A model generated the notes under the pieces. It ran no database searches and was not told where the DNA came from. It saw nothing but the letters and a program-made list of their open reading frames with translations. Below, in pieces: positions 36,282-47,433 of a DNA stretch of 60,000 nt. How positions within the stretch are numbered: the first letter of the stretch is position 1; every line of letters starts with the position of its first letter. Source of the stretch: Bolinopsis microptera. Taxonomy: Eukaryota; Ctenophora; Tentaculata; Lobata; Bolinopsidae. The stretch spans positions 4,721,908-4,781,907 of the forward strand of contig NC_087082.1 of NCBI RefSeq assembly GCF_026151205.1, in the 5' to 3' direction. Both the position numbers and the translations under genes were made by a program.

Positions 36282-36799
36282 TAGTGAAATTATGTAAAGA
36301 GACCTGAAGTGCCGGTGGTTTCAAAATAAAAAATCTCTTATCTTTGATGGGCTGTGATTATGTAGCAATGCCAATGAATGCTGAAATAATGATCATATTT
36401 GAATTTTGATACATACCAACAACACACGCGTTTTTAATAGTTGAATAGTATCGTATCAAACTTAAATTTTATTTCATTAACAATTTGTGATTTCATTTTT
36501 AAATTTATCCAGGGGTTCGACAGTCAATTTCAGCATCAACAATAAACACCGAAAGACCTAAATTGTCTACCTTAATCGGACATAATTGTCACGGACAATT
36601 TTTCACGCTCATGTATGGCGGCCGAGATGGCTCAACAAAATTTTCACTGAAATTTTGAATTAAAAAATTAATTATACAATTTAATTAATCACAAAATAAA
36701 AACGATTTTGAATTTGATTTGTAAAATGATTTTTAAATTTAAATAAAAAACGATTTTCGATATTGAAATTGAAAACGATTCTCATTTTGAAAACGATTT

Positions 36800-37915
36800 T
36801 GAGTTTGATTTTGATTTCAATTTTGATTTTGATTTTGAAAACGATATTGATTTTGATTTTGAAAACGATATTGATTTTGATTTTTAAAACGATATTGGTT
36901 TTGATTTTTAAAACGATATTGATTTTGATTTTTAAAACGATATTGATTTTGATTTTGAAATTTGAAAACAATATTGACTTTGATTTCGAAAACGATATTG
37001 ATTTTGATTTTGAAAACCATTTTGATTTTGATTTTGAAAACCATTTTGATTTTGAAAATGATTTTTTTTTGCCCGTGGCGGCCGAGATGGCTCACCGGCC
37101 GAAATGGCCCAGCTAGCTAATTAGCTGTATCGGATTTATGTTCCGGGGTATTTGGAACAGGTTTAGGGGTTTAAATAGTTAGTACCTGTCCCAAACCATC
37201 AGAAAAATAAAGTTTCGACCTCCCAACCACCAACCCACTCAGGCCACTCCCAGGGGCCAGGCCCATCCCAAAATAGCTGAAATCCAGGTCAAATCCCATA
37301 CAAATCCAGACAGAGAATCTTTAACCCTGTATGAGATTTATGTTCCCGGGTAGCACAAGTATTGGTGGTTAAGAGTAGAAGGGGATTACCCTTTATGACT
37401 CACTAATTTCTAGAGGGGATTTCTATAGAGGGAGTACAGTTTATGACTCACTAATTTCTAGAAGAGATTTCAAGAGAGTGAGTACAGTTTATGAGTCACT
37501 AATTTCTAGATGAGATTTCTAAAAGGGATTTCTAGAGGAGAGGTTACTAGCTATAACTCACCATTTTATAACTCACTCTTAAAATTTCTCCTTCCAATTA
37601 ATATTGAAAAAATTTAATACAAAGCTGGTCAACGATGGAATCTCATCGTTTTGTTCAAAAACTACGAGTTAGTGTTTGAGTTTATCACAACAAAGACAGC
37701 TATATTAAGTCTGTTAATTACTGAGGGAGCAAAGCCCTCCCCATTCCCACCCCAGGCAATAAATCTAATCAAACACAACTCGTTCCTTTGTATTAGACAT
37801 TCCATTAACTTGTTAATTGCTGTAAGACTGTAGGAGGCAAACCTATCCTCATTCCTCAACAAACACAGCTATGTTTTCTAATCAAACACACTTAACTCCC
37901 TTGTTATGTTGAACC
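36800..37915. repeat. Left arm of the large inverted repeat
   Basis: Runs from a (GATTTT/GAAAAC) AT-rich array through a GGCGGCCGAGATGGCTCA block, three copies of a TTTATGACTCACTAATTTCTAGA unit and a 350-bp unit, all repeated inverted at 43345-45115. The arm is about 1.1 kb. Confidence 0.88.
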
Positions 37916-38900
37916 GTCGTCTGCTATTTCACTCTTGCAATCTATGATAGTGTTCGAAAAAATTTAATACAAAGCTGGTCAACGATGGAATCTCATCGTT
38001 TTGTTCAAAAACTTCGAGTTAGTGTTTGAGTTTATCACAACAAAGACAGCTATATTAAGTCTGTTAATTACTGAGGGAGCAAAGCCCTCCCCATTCCCAC
38101 CCCAGGCAATAAATCTAATCAAACACAACTCGTTCCTTTGTATTACACATTCCATTAACTTGTTAATTGCTGTAAGACTGTAGGAGGCAAACCTATCCTC
38201 ATTCCTCAACAAACACAGCTATGTTTTCTAATCAAACACACTTAACTCCCTTGTTATGTTGAACCGTCGTCTGCTATTTCACTCTTGCAATCTATGATAG
38301 TGTTCACCCCTCAAATGCTTCATCACAATAGATCACTCCTTTGTTTTGTTCAAAAACTTTGAGTTAGTGTTTGAGTTTATCACAACAAAGACAGCTATAT
38401 TAAGTCTGTCAATTACTGAGGGAACAAAGCCCTCCCCATTCCCACCCCAGACAATAAGTTTAATCAAACACAACTCGCTCTTTTCAAATGCACATTCCAC
38501 TGATCTGTTCATAACCAGAGAACAAAGCCCTTTTCCAGTTCAGATCAGGATCAAAAGATCTGGAACGATAACAATTCCTCAGACAATAAGTCTAATCAAA
38601 CACTACCTGCTCTTTTCAAATGTACACTCCACTGATCTGTTAATTACCAGAGAACAAAGCTCTTTTCCAGTTCAGACGAGAATCAAAAGATCTGGATCGA
38701 TAACAACAAGTCTAATCAAACTCAACTCGCTGAAATGTACACTCCATTGTTCTGTTAACTACCGAGGAGCAAAGCCCACACCAACTGCAGATCAAACACC
38801 CAGAGCAATGACAATGAATTCCGCTAAAACAAAGAAACTTTCATTACTATATACCCCAATGTTCACTGCCGAGAAACTTCAGTTCCCTATTTCTTCAGTT
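37611..38900. repeat. 350-bp tandem repeat, two good copies and a worn series
   Basis: Copies start at 37611 and 37961 (period 350, nearly identical). From 38346 a third, diverged copy continues as shorter repeats to about 38890. The ORFs containing FEFITTKTAIL, in both strands and in the right arm, come from this repeat; I regard them as non-coding. Confidence 0.85.
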
Positions 38901-39082
38901 TAGTTCTTGCTAAGAACAAACTTCAATTCCCTTTCGAATTTTAACTATATAATTCACGTATACTGTTGAAAAAACATAGTTACTCGTTTTCATTATATAT
39001 TTTGCCGCTTCATATGAAGTAAGATGTAAAACTTAACCTTCATTTGATTATCGATTAAATGATTTATATTCTATTAGATAGG

Positions 39083-41225
39083 ATGCTCGTGGCTGGGAAA
39101 GTAACGTTTCTTTCTTCTCCGGCGGAGAACAACAGAGTTACTATTGTCGTTGAGGATACGGAGGGAGTCGAAAGTTCGTTCACGATATTTAAATCCACGC
39201 TACCAATCGGCTTGGAGGTTAGTACCTTACTCGGGATTATTATAACCGGGATAAAGTGGTGGGTTTTGGAAGATTCCGCCATATTTTTCCCGGTCAAAAA
39301 TTTTACCAGTCATAAAAAAACCCGCCGACTCAGATTATGGGGTTCCAAGGGGGTGGTGATCATTATATTTTACCTGAAGTCTCATATGTGCTAGAGAAGA
39401 CTTTTGAAGCAGTGGATGGAGGGCTGTAACTTTATTGGCGGTTGCTACCATAATTTCGTTATAAAAATCACAATTTGGTTATAGAAATCAGATTTCAGGG
39501 TGGACCGTGATTCTCACTTTTCTTGCCCATGAAGTGAGTAAACTGTGCTACTATTTCATGGTCCACGGTGGATTGATTACTGGAGCAGTTGAATATGCAA
39601 AGCCAAGACGTTCCCCAATACCAAGCGGTGGGCAGGAAATTAAGCTCCGGCTGACCTTCAGAGCAGTAGCCCCATTAGCGGACAAAATGAAAGTCTTGTT
39701 AAGACAACAATACAACTTCGAATTTGACGGTCAGCAGCAGGGGGATATCAATAATGATAATGGAGGGGACATTAGCGATAATGAGAATGAGAATACGCTT
39801 TAATGAAGATTTGACTTATTATTGCTTAGATTTATTTTCCTTTAAATAGACGTGTCTTTTTTTTCTATTTCTGAGTAATATCAATAACTGTAAATTGAAA
39901 CAACTTCTTTAACAAGTAACAAAAACAGAAATTTCGGTTGAAAATTTTTTGACCTCTGAAAAAAAACTTGAAAGGTCGGCCACCGGTAAATACATGACCG
40001 GGATAATTTGGCGGGTTTTGGGAAAGTCCGCCATATTTTTCCCGGTTATTAATTTTCCCAGTCATAAATTAACCCGCTATAATAATATTCCCGAGTAAGG
40101 TAGTACAAGTACCTCTAGCTTACGATGGTGTTATCATAGTTGCTGTTGTTAAGTAAACGAGATAGAAATCTGGTCTAACCGTGACATTTGATTAAGCAGT
40201 TGAACTTTTTCAAAGCTTTTTACATCTGTGGTGCTTTATAACTTTACGATATGAAGGTTTAATCATATAAACTTTTCAACCTCTCATCTAATTGCATTGA
40301 TATCGTCATGAACAAATAACAAAAATTGATAATATCAACAGAAGGGTAGTACGGTGGAAGTAAAGACGCTGATGGAAACCCGTAATGGGAAATGGTACAA
40401 GAACGTGGTTGGGGTTTTTATAGTTGTTGAATCTGAGACACCCGAATCATTTCCAGTAACCACCACCACCAACCCTGTGAAGGGTGCAAAAAAAAACGGT
40501 GTGAAGAGACCGGCATCAAAACCTGTAAGTCTTTTAAACTTACCTAACTCATTCTATCTAATTAATTGTAAAAACCAAGCTTTTAATATGTAACCTTGTA
40601 AACTGTAAAGGTTATTCGTGTATAACTTTAACACCAGAGAAGGAAGTTTAAAACTAAGCAGTGTTCTAAAAAACAGCGGTTGTATTGTAAATAACGTATT
40701 CAAATTCTACAGAAGTTGAGTGGTAAGCAGAAACCAAGCTCAAGCGGGAAGCATATGATGCAGGTCCCGGATCTATTGAGTGGTAAGCAGAAACCAAGCT
40801 CAAGCGGGAAGCATATGATGCAGGTCCCGGATCTAGTTGACTGGGAAAGTCTATTAAATGTAAGTAACTGAAACCCTAACTCTTCTGTTAAGTAACATTA
40901 ATTACCTAGCTATAAAACTACTTGATGAAATAGAGTTATAAAAAAAATTTTTAAAAACAATTCATAGAATATTTATTAAACTGATTTTCACCACAGGAGA
41001 CAGATTAACCACCACCGTTGAGAGGGAGATCGTGAGGGATGTCAGGGAGAAGCTTTCCTAAATCGCCCTTGACTTCGAGCAGAGGGAGCAGTATCCACGA
41101 GACTCCTACAACTCCAGCATGAAGCAACTCCAGCATGAAGCGCGTTCACATCGTGAGGGACCTACACGCTATCAGTCCAACACAAGTTTCCATTCGTTAC
41201 CCTCCTCTAGAAGATGAGGTTCCTC

Positions 41226-41260
<35 letters not shown>

Positions 41261-41605
41261 AAAAAAAAAAATTGTACACCTAGCAACCTCCGGCTTTGGA
41301 ACTACAGTTGATTCACGATGTCAATCCTTCGCAGCTCGGTGAGGCACAGTGGTGCATCTCGCTGATCTACCGAAGATAGAATTGCGAGAAGAATTATTTG
41401 ATGCGCGGCGCGACCCAGTAGTGCATCGCGCTACAAGAACTACAGCTCCACGAACTACTGTCCCCTTTGTGGGCGTCCTCTTTTTTAGTTTAATAATAAA
41501 CTGTAGATTTTATTATTGCTTTCTTTTGAATAGATTTTTTCTTTTATAGATACTCAACCAGATCTCCAAACTTTGGATGACATTCTGACATTCATAAATG
41601 AATAA
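39083..41605 (+). CDS. Small spliced protein, probable OB-fold ssDNA-binding type
   Basis: Five exons with phase-consistent joints: 39083-39217 (an in-frame ATG at 39059 would add eight residues), 40342-40524, 40713-40859, 41284-41338, 41550-41605 (stop). About 192 residues. Residues 1-75 form alternating strand-like stretches (GKVTFLSSPAENNRVTIVV, then KGSTVEVKTLMETRNGKW and a hydrophobic strand) resembling an OB fold. A basic linker follows (KGAKKNGVKRPASKP), then a Ser/Lys-rich exon whose 60-bp unit is exactly doubled. The end is acidic and hydrophobic (DLQTLDDILTFINE), as in many single-strand DNA-binding proteins. No family was recognised by sequence, so function is inferred from shape only. 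Intron 1 is occupied by an 876-bp element and intron 3 by an actin retrocopy. It lies centrally inside the large inverted repeat. Confidence 0.55.
39225..40100. mobile_element. 876-bp element with TIRs, TAGTA duplication and internal ORF
   Basis: Outer ends CCTTACTCGGGA..ATTATTATA (39225) and complement (to 40100), flanked by TAGTA at 39220-39224 and 40101-40105. Next to each end is a hairpin-like block with ACCGGGATAA..CCGCCATATTTTTCCCGGT. A 5-bp duplication does not fit the common MITE classes well. It lies in intron 1 of the OB-like gene and contains the ORF 39558-39803. Confidence 0.75.
39558..39803 (+). CDS. 82-codon ORF carried inside the nested element
   Basis: ATG at 39558, stop TAA at 39801-39803; the frame is open further upstream to 39507. 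The product begins MVHGGLITGAVEYAKPRRSP, has an amphipathic stretch (KLRLTFRAVAPLADKMKVLL), and ends in a strongly acidic, Asn/Gln-rich tail. This composition is unlike chance translation of the AT-rich surroundings. It faintly resembles the 42942 protein (GGLI near the start, then a helix with Arg/Lys and a Phe-rich strand), but I would not call them homologues without an alignment. It could be the last exon of a captured gene. Confidence 0.35.
   Translation: MVHGGLITGAVEYAKPRRSPIPSGGQEIKLRLTFRAVAPLADKMKVLLRQQYNFEFDGQQQGDINNDNGGDISDNENENTL
40716..40835 (+). repeat. Exact 60-bp tandem duplication inside exon 3
   Basis: The 60 bases from 40716 recur from 40776 with no difference apparent, adding 20 residues (SGKQKPSSSGKHMMQVPDL..) in frame. 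The identity implies a very recent event or homogenisation. Confidence 0.9.
40978..41270 (+). pseudogene. Processed actin pseudogene fragment with poly(A) tail
   Basis: Codons for the actin segment TTTVEREIVRDVREKL are followed by a stop where Tyr is expected, then ALDFEQ; after a deletion of about 140 bp the actin stretch IHET.YNSSMK follows with a duplicated 16-bp block, then a worn DVDIRKDLYA. A 40-base A run (41229-41270) ends it. The GC content is well above its surroundings. It is a broken, intronless, 3'-tailed copy, therefore a retrocopy, inserted in intron 3 of the OB-like gene. Confidence 0.85.
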
Positions 41606-42935
41606 CGAAATAAAGAAATGAAATTAATAACGAAATGATGATTAAAAACTATGTGAAACAAACAATAAACGTTCTGAACAGCTTTTGAAAATGAGTTGGT
41701 TGCTATAAAGATAATCAATTGAGAATTGTAAGCTTACTAAACTAAAAGATTTTAAAAAAGAAGCTGGAAAAACAGTGAATATAATGAAATCAATTATGAA
41801 ATGACATTTTAATCATTGCTGTTGGTTGATATAAAGGTAATCAATCGAGAATTGTAAGCCTTAGTCTTAAACTAAAAGATTTAAAAAAAGAAGCTGGAAA
41901 TACAGTTGAATCGATTTTTTAATCAGTGAAATTGTATACTATATTAACATCTGACAATGTCAGAGTACGTTATCTTTTCCGAAGAATACTGAGAAAATGA
42001 AAAACAGTGAATATAATGAAATCAATTATGAAATCAATAAAGAAACAAATAAATGAAATTAATAACGAAATGATGATTAAAAACTATGTGAAACAAACAA
42101 TAAACGTTCTGAACAGCTTTTGAAAATGCGTGAAATATTGATTAATGATAATATGAAAGAAACAACTACCAATATCAATCTATATTCTGTTTCCGAGTGA
42201 ATAATGATTAACAATACTGTTATATATAAATCAAATCTTCAGAGTTGCTTTCCTATTGGACAACCCTGGTGTATGGTGACTAGCAACTCTGTACTGTAGC
42301 TAAAGACAATTTCTTATTGCTAGTAGTGGCACCGCTACCAGTGGTGTAGTTATTTGGTTTGATGAAAAGGGTACAAAGTGAGTGCTCTCACTAAAGAAAA
42401 ATCCTGCTAGAAGAGAACTCTCTTCAAACAATTATAAATAACAAAATAACGAAATGATGGTTAAAAACTGTGTAAAATAAAAACAACAACTGATTGATTA
42501 TTGAAAATGTAAAACAAATAAGTATGGTTACTGATAAAAAAATAAAAAACGAGTGTGCTCAGTATTGCCAGCTCTCGCAGATCTGTTCTAAAACGGTGAA
42601 TGAGGCTAGTTTTGGACTGGTACACTCCATTTAAAATGAAAAATAACGATAACTAGTATTGATGATGAATAAAATCAAATCAAGCATGAATATAATGAAA
42701 TCAATTATGAAATGAATAAAGAAACAAATAAATGAAATTAATAACGAAATGATGCAGATCAATTACGTATTGCTAGTAGCGGCACCACTACCAGTCGGTG
42801 TAGTTATTTGGTTTGATGAAAAGGGTACAAAGTGAGTGCTCTCACTAAAGAAAAATCCTGCTAGAAGAGAACTATCTTCAAACAATTACAAATAACAACA
42901 AATGATTGATTATTGAAAATGTAAAACAAATACAA
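41606..42935. repeat. AT-rich region of internal duplications
   Basis: A block with AACAAACAATAAACGTTCTG occurs near 41665 and 42095; a GGCACCGCTACCAG..GTACAAAGTGAGTGCTC block occurs near 42328-42430 and 42780-42880; ATCAATYGAGAATTGTAAGC occurs twice near 41715 and 41840. No gene seen. Confidence 0.7.
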
Positions 42936-42941
42936 GCTAGC

Positions 42942-43360
42942 ATGTCTAGTATACAGGTTAAACGAGCGTTTGGAGGTCTAATTCAGGAGTTCAAAATAAC
43001 ATATGTGATGGAGGACGTTACACCTGAAGTGGGAGTTCATCATTATTTTGAACACTTCATCAAGGGGCTTCTACATGCTGCTAGAAGGAAGTTTAGTTGT
43101 TTTAAATTTTACGTTACTTGTGAGGGTGTTATTCAGGTAATAGTTTTTTAAGATTTAACTTTCTTTAGTAACTTCTTTGAATCTCGAAGTGTTAGCATAA
43201 GTTGATAAACTTGCAAAAGAAAACCAAGTCGTTAACGTACACTTAGAAGTCATCACTTTTGATTTATTTTAAGTTTAGTATACAAAAATATAACTAGGTT
43301 AATTAACTTCAGAGAAGCGTTGAAGAGGAAGAAGTTGTTTATGGTTTTCGTTCAACATAA
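42942..43360 (+). CDS. 80-residue two-exon protein next to the right arm
   Basis: Exon 1 42942-43136 starts with ATG (MSSIQVKRAFGGLIQEFK) and ends at a GT donor in phase 0; exon 2 43313-43360 follows an AACTTCAG acceptor and ends in RSVEEEEVVYGFRST and a stop at 43358-43360. The middle has an alpha-helical look with paired His and Phe (HHYFEHFIKGLLHAARRKF). The stop lies right at the inner edge of the right inverted-repeat arm. No family recognised. The gene shares with the OB-like gene a short size, introns and an acidic end. Confidence 0.45.
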
Positions 43361-43988
43361 CAAGGGAGTTAAGTGTGTTTGATTAGAAAACATAGCTGTG
43401 TTTGTTGAGGAATGAGGATAGGTTTGCCTCCTACAGTCTTACAGCAATTAACAAGTTAATGGAATGTCTAATACAAAGGAACGAGTTGTGTTTGATTAGA
43501 TTTATTGCCTGGGGTGGGAATGGGGAGGGCTTTGCTCCCTCAGTAATTAACAGACTTAATATAGCTGTCTTTGTTGTGATAAACTCAAACACTAACTCGT
43601 AGTTTTTGAACAAAACGATGAGATTCCATCGTTGACCAGCTTTGTATTAAATTTTTTCAATATTAATTGGAAGGAGAAATTTTAAGAGTGAGTTATAAAA
43701 TGGTGAGTTATAGCTAGTAACCTCTCCTCTAGAAATCCCTTTTAGAAATCTCATCTAGAAATTAGTGACTCATAAACTGTACTCACTCTCTTGAAATCTC
43801 TTCTAGAAATTAGTGAGTCATAAACTGTACTCCCTCTATAGAAATCCCCTCTAGAAATTAGTGAGTCATAAAGGGTAATCCCCTTCTACTGTTAAGTAAC
43901 TAGTAACTGTCGTAAAGTTACAGGTCCATAATATGAAACACGGTGGTGGTATAATACCCAACGTATGTAATATTACTTTTGCCCTAAG

Positions 43989-44045
<57 letters not shown>

Positions 44046-45115
44046 ACCTCAAGATGTCAAAACTAGGTTTTAATGATGGTTTACGACTGTTACTAGTTAC
44101 TTAACCACCAAAACTTGCGCCACCTACCCGGGAACATAAATCTCATACAGGGGTTAAGATTCTCAGTCTGGATTTGTATGGGATTTGACCTGGATTTCAG
44201 CTATTTTGGGATGGGCGTGGCCCCTGGGAGTGGCCTGAGTGGGTTGGGAGGTCGAAACTTGATTTTTCTAATGGTTTGGGACAGGTACTAACTATTCAAA
44301 CTCCTAAACCTGTTCCAAATACCCCGGAACATAAATCCCCTACAGGGGTAAAGATTTTCAATCTTGATTTGACCTGGATTTCAGCTATTTTGGGATGGGC
44401 GTGGCCCCTGGGAGTGGCCTGAGTGGGTTGGGAGGTCGAAACTTTATTTTTCTGATGGTTTGGAACAGGTATTTATATCCCGCTCATATTAGCAACTAGT
44501 AACCAAAAATGGTACTAGCTACTAATGTCAGAGCGGCTGTCCAAACAAAAATAAAAATATAATAATTTAGAATTCTCCAACAAAAAATTCTCATTTTCCT
44601 TTAAACTGCTTATTAGTAACATTAACGTCTAAAAACTATATTAACATATTATACGACAGACATGGTGGTACAATCAGACATCAGATGGAATATACTATAA
44701 GAGAAAAATAATAATCTCGACACATATTGGTTTAACTATTTAAACCCCTAAACCTGTTCCAAATAACCCGGAACATAAATACGATACAGCTAATTAGCTA
44801 GCTGAGCCATCTCGGCCGGTGAGCCATCTCGGCCGCCACGGGCAAAAAAATCATTTTCAAAATCAAAATCAATATCGTTTCGAAATCAAAGTCAATATCG
44901 TTTTCAAAATCAAAATCAATATCGTTTTCGAAATCAAAATCAAAATGGTTTTCGAAATCAAAATCAATATCGTTTTTAAAATCAAAATCAATATCGTTTT
45001 TAAAATCAAAACCAATATCGTTTTCAAAATCAAAATTAATATCGTTTTCAAAATCAAAATCAATATCGTTTTCAAAATCAAAATCAAAATTGAAATCAAA
45101 ATTAAAATCAAAATT
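43345..45115. repeat. Right arm of the large inverted repeat
   Basis: Inverted copy of 36800-37915, longer because of the 43896-44100 insertion, a doubled 180-bp block (about 44160-44280 and 44340-44465) and about 260 bp near 44470-44735. The outermost part is the (TTTTGA) array ending near 45115. Confidence 0.88.
43896..44100. mobile_element. 205-bp TTAA element with a 58-base C run
   Basis: TTAA at 43892-43895 and 44101-44104 bracket inverted ends GTAACTAGTAACTGTCGTAA and complement (one mismatch over 22 bp). A run of about 58 C lies at 43988-44045. The left arm of the large inverted repeat holds the empty site with a single TTAA (about 37369), proving insertion after the arms arose. piggyBac or Kolobok type. 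Confidence 0.9.
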
Positions 45116-46899
45116 AATAAATTGAAATCAAAATTAATTTACAATTGTAATAGATTAAGAAGAACTACCCGAAGGCAGCTGTACTCGGCAATAAAGATTC
45201 AATAAACTTCAGCTAATTCACTAACTACCACCCTTATCCCGAAATACTAGGTATCGACCCGAACGCAACCCAAAGAGATTTTGACAGCATGTGATTGATG
45301 TAATTAATCGAAACTTATTACAATTCGTAATGAATGAATGGGAAAAGCGAGCGACCGATTTCATTATCGGTATCATTTTGCATTTGAGAACGGTCAATCA
45401 AATTAATATCATTTCCTTTTGTTTGGGAAAGAGAGACACCGTACCATGGCAGCGGTCCACTCTACCCATGATTTTGGGTTTTGGTTAAATATATGTATAT
45501 AGATATTTGACCAAAACCCATAATCATGGGTAGAGTGGACCGCTTCCAGTGTCTCTCTTTCCCAAACAAAAGGCAATGATATCAATTTGAATGACCGTTA
45601 TCAAATGCAAAATGATACCGAGAATGAAATCGGTCGCTCGCTTTTCCCACTCATTCATGGCTTTCGGATTGTAAAAAGTTTCGATTTATAACATTTAATC
45701 TATTTCAATTGTAAATGAATGGGAAAAGCGAGCGACCGATTTCATTCTCGGTATCATTTTGCATTTGATAACGGTCATTCAAATTGATATCATTGCATTG
45801 CCTTTTGTTTGGAAAAGAGAGACACTGGCAGCGGTCCACTCTACCCATGATTATGGGTTTTGGTCAAATATCATCTCTTTTTGATTATAATGTCAGGGTA
45901 CTTTACAAAGCCGAAATGTAAACTCATAACTTCATTAATATTAATAAGGAGGTGATTTCAACGATTTCGAAATTTTTCCTTTAAAAACATTTCCTTGTGT
46001 TTAGGTAAGCATATCGGTCGATCACTGACTGAATATGCCACTTTATACTCATTCAAGTTGGCATTAAATTCATATATAATGACATTGAACTGTCGTGGCA
46101 AAGCAGAATTTGTTCAAAATCACGAATGAGCAAAATTTGAACCTTTCGCACGTGCAAACCTTGAGCGGAAGTTGCGTTCGCATCCAATATTGAATCACCG
46201 TAAATTTTTGCATGATGGTGTTTTATATATAGTTTGATAAGCATGAAAAGTTTCAAAGTATGTCAAGAAGAACTGTAATCACAACGGCACTCCAAAGTTG
46301 ACGGAAATTGGTGAAAACAGCAATATTCAGTGATTTTAGCAATTTTCTATCAATTTGGGCGTGGCCCCACGTGTGCAACTTTTTGATTTTCAACTTTAAA
46401 ACTAGCCTATGACACAATTGAGACCTTTAGAAAGCAAAATTGAGCTCCACAACCCAAGGGATGGTGCAACACCAGAGAATACTAGAACGTAAAATTAGCG
46501 TTTTTATAAAATTATTCTTTAAAAAAGCACTAACTTCAATAGCGAATATCTTAATGAAGTAGCAAGCTAGAAAAACTTTCCGGTAGATTTTCAGAATGCT
46601 CAAAGAATTATCTAACTTCAATATGCCCTCAAATTTTGAATAAAATTACTCCTTAATGGCGTAAAATTGATTTTAAAAATGATTACTTTGTGAAAAATCA
46701 AGTTTTAAAAATGGTTAAATTGATGACGTCATCAAGTGGTGATGATGACGTTGAATTACTTTGTAACATAATGTAAACTAAAGTCTAAACAATTATCTTC
46801 AAGACCTGTGGTCTGAAATGGCTGTATCTTAAAAGCTTCTGAATCTACGGACACCTAAATATAGCCTATAATTGACTGGCAAAGCGTCTATCCCTGAAT

Positions 46900-47433
46900 A
46901 TCACAGTGCTGGCAAGCACGAGCGGTGTCTTTATTGGGGGTATACTATGTACCCCCTTTACTATTCTATCCCCTTAACTATTATACCCCCTTTACACCCC
47001 CTTTGGTACAAGTCGGAAGCCTCTTTCGTGCACGCGAAGCGTGCACTCCGGCCGGAGGCGGCGGCCGAAGGCCGACGCCTCCGGCAGGAGTTTTTCAGGC
47101 ATTAAGACTCATCGGAAGTCGTTCAGCAGATTTATTTTTAGTTCAAAATATTCTAATTTGATGTCAAAGATGTCAGAAATAAGAAATAGTTATGTTGAGA
47201 TTTTTAAAAAATTTGCATAAAATACTCGCCAGCACTGTTATACGAAATTCGGTAAAAAACCCGAAATCGCCATATTCAGGTGCCTTAAAAACCATGTTAA
47301 AATTGAGTTAGAGATCTGAAACTTTGCAGGGCGTCTAGACGTTGACCTAATCGACTGTAAAAAAAGTTTTAAGTTTCAGGAGCATCGGGAAATTGGTTTT
47401 CTAGAACCCCTGTTTTACGACAGATTGTCGTGA
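46900..47433 (+). mobile_element. Element E2, copy a
   Basis: Begins ATCACAGTGCTGGC and ends GACAGATTGTCGTGAT. It contains a GGGGTATA..TAGTAAAG minisatellite near one end and two GC hairpins: 47028-47046 (GTGCACGC-GAA-GCGTGCAC) and 47051-47085 (16-bp stem with one mismatch, GAA loop). Follows R1 directly. Confidence 0.75.

Noticed and set aside
37651-38903. ORFs with FEFITTKTAIL and their reverse-strand partners (also 43402-43613)
   Set aside because: They repeat with the 350-bp unit, occur on both strands and lack splice or start context.
6179-40100. Four unrelated elements all between 861 and 878 bp (6179, 15355, 29122, 39225)
   Set aside because: Ends, target duplications and interiors differ; the size agreement looks coincidental.
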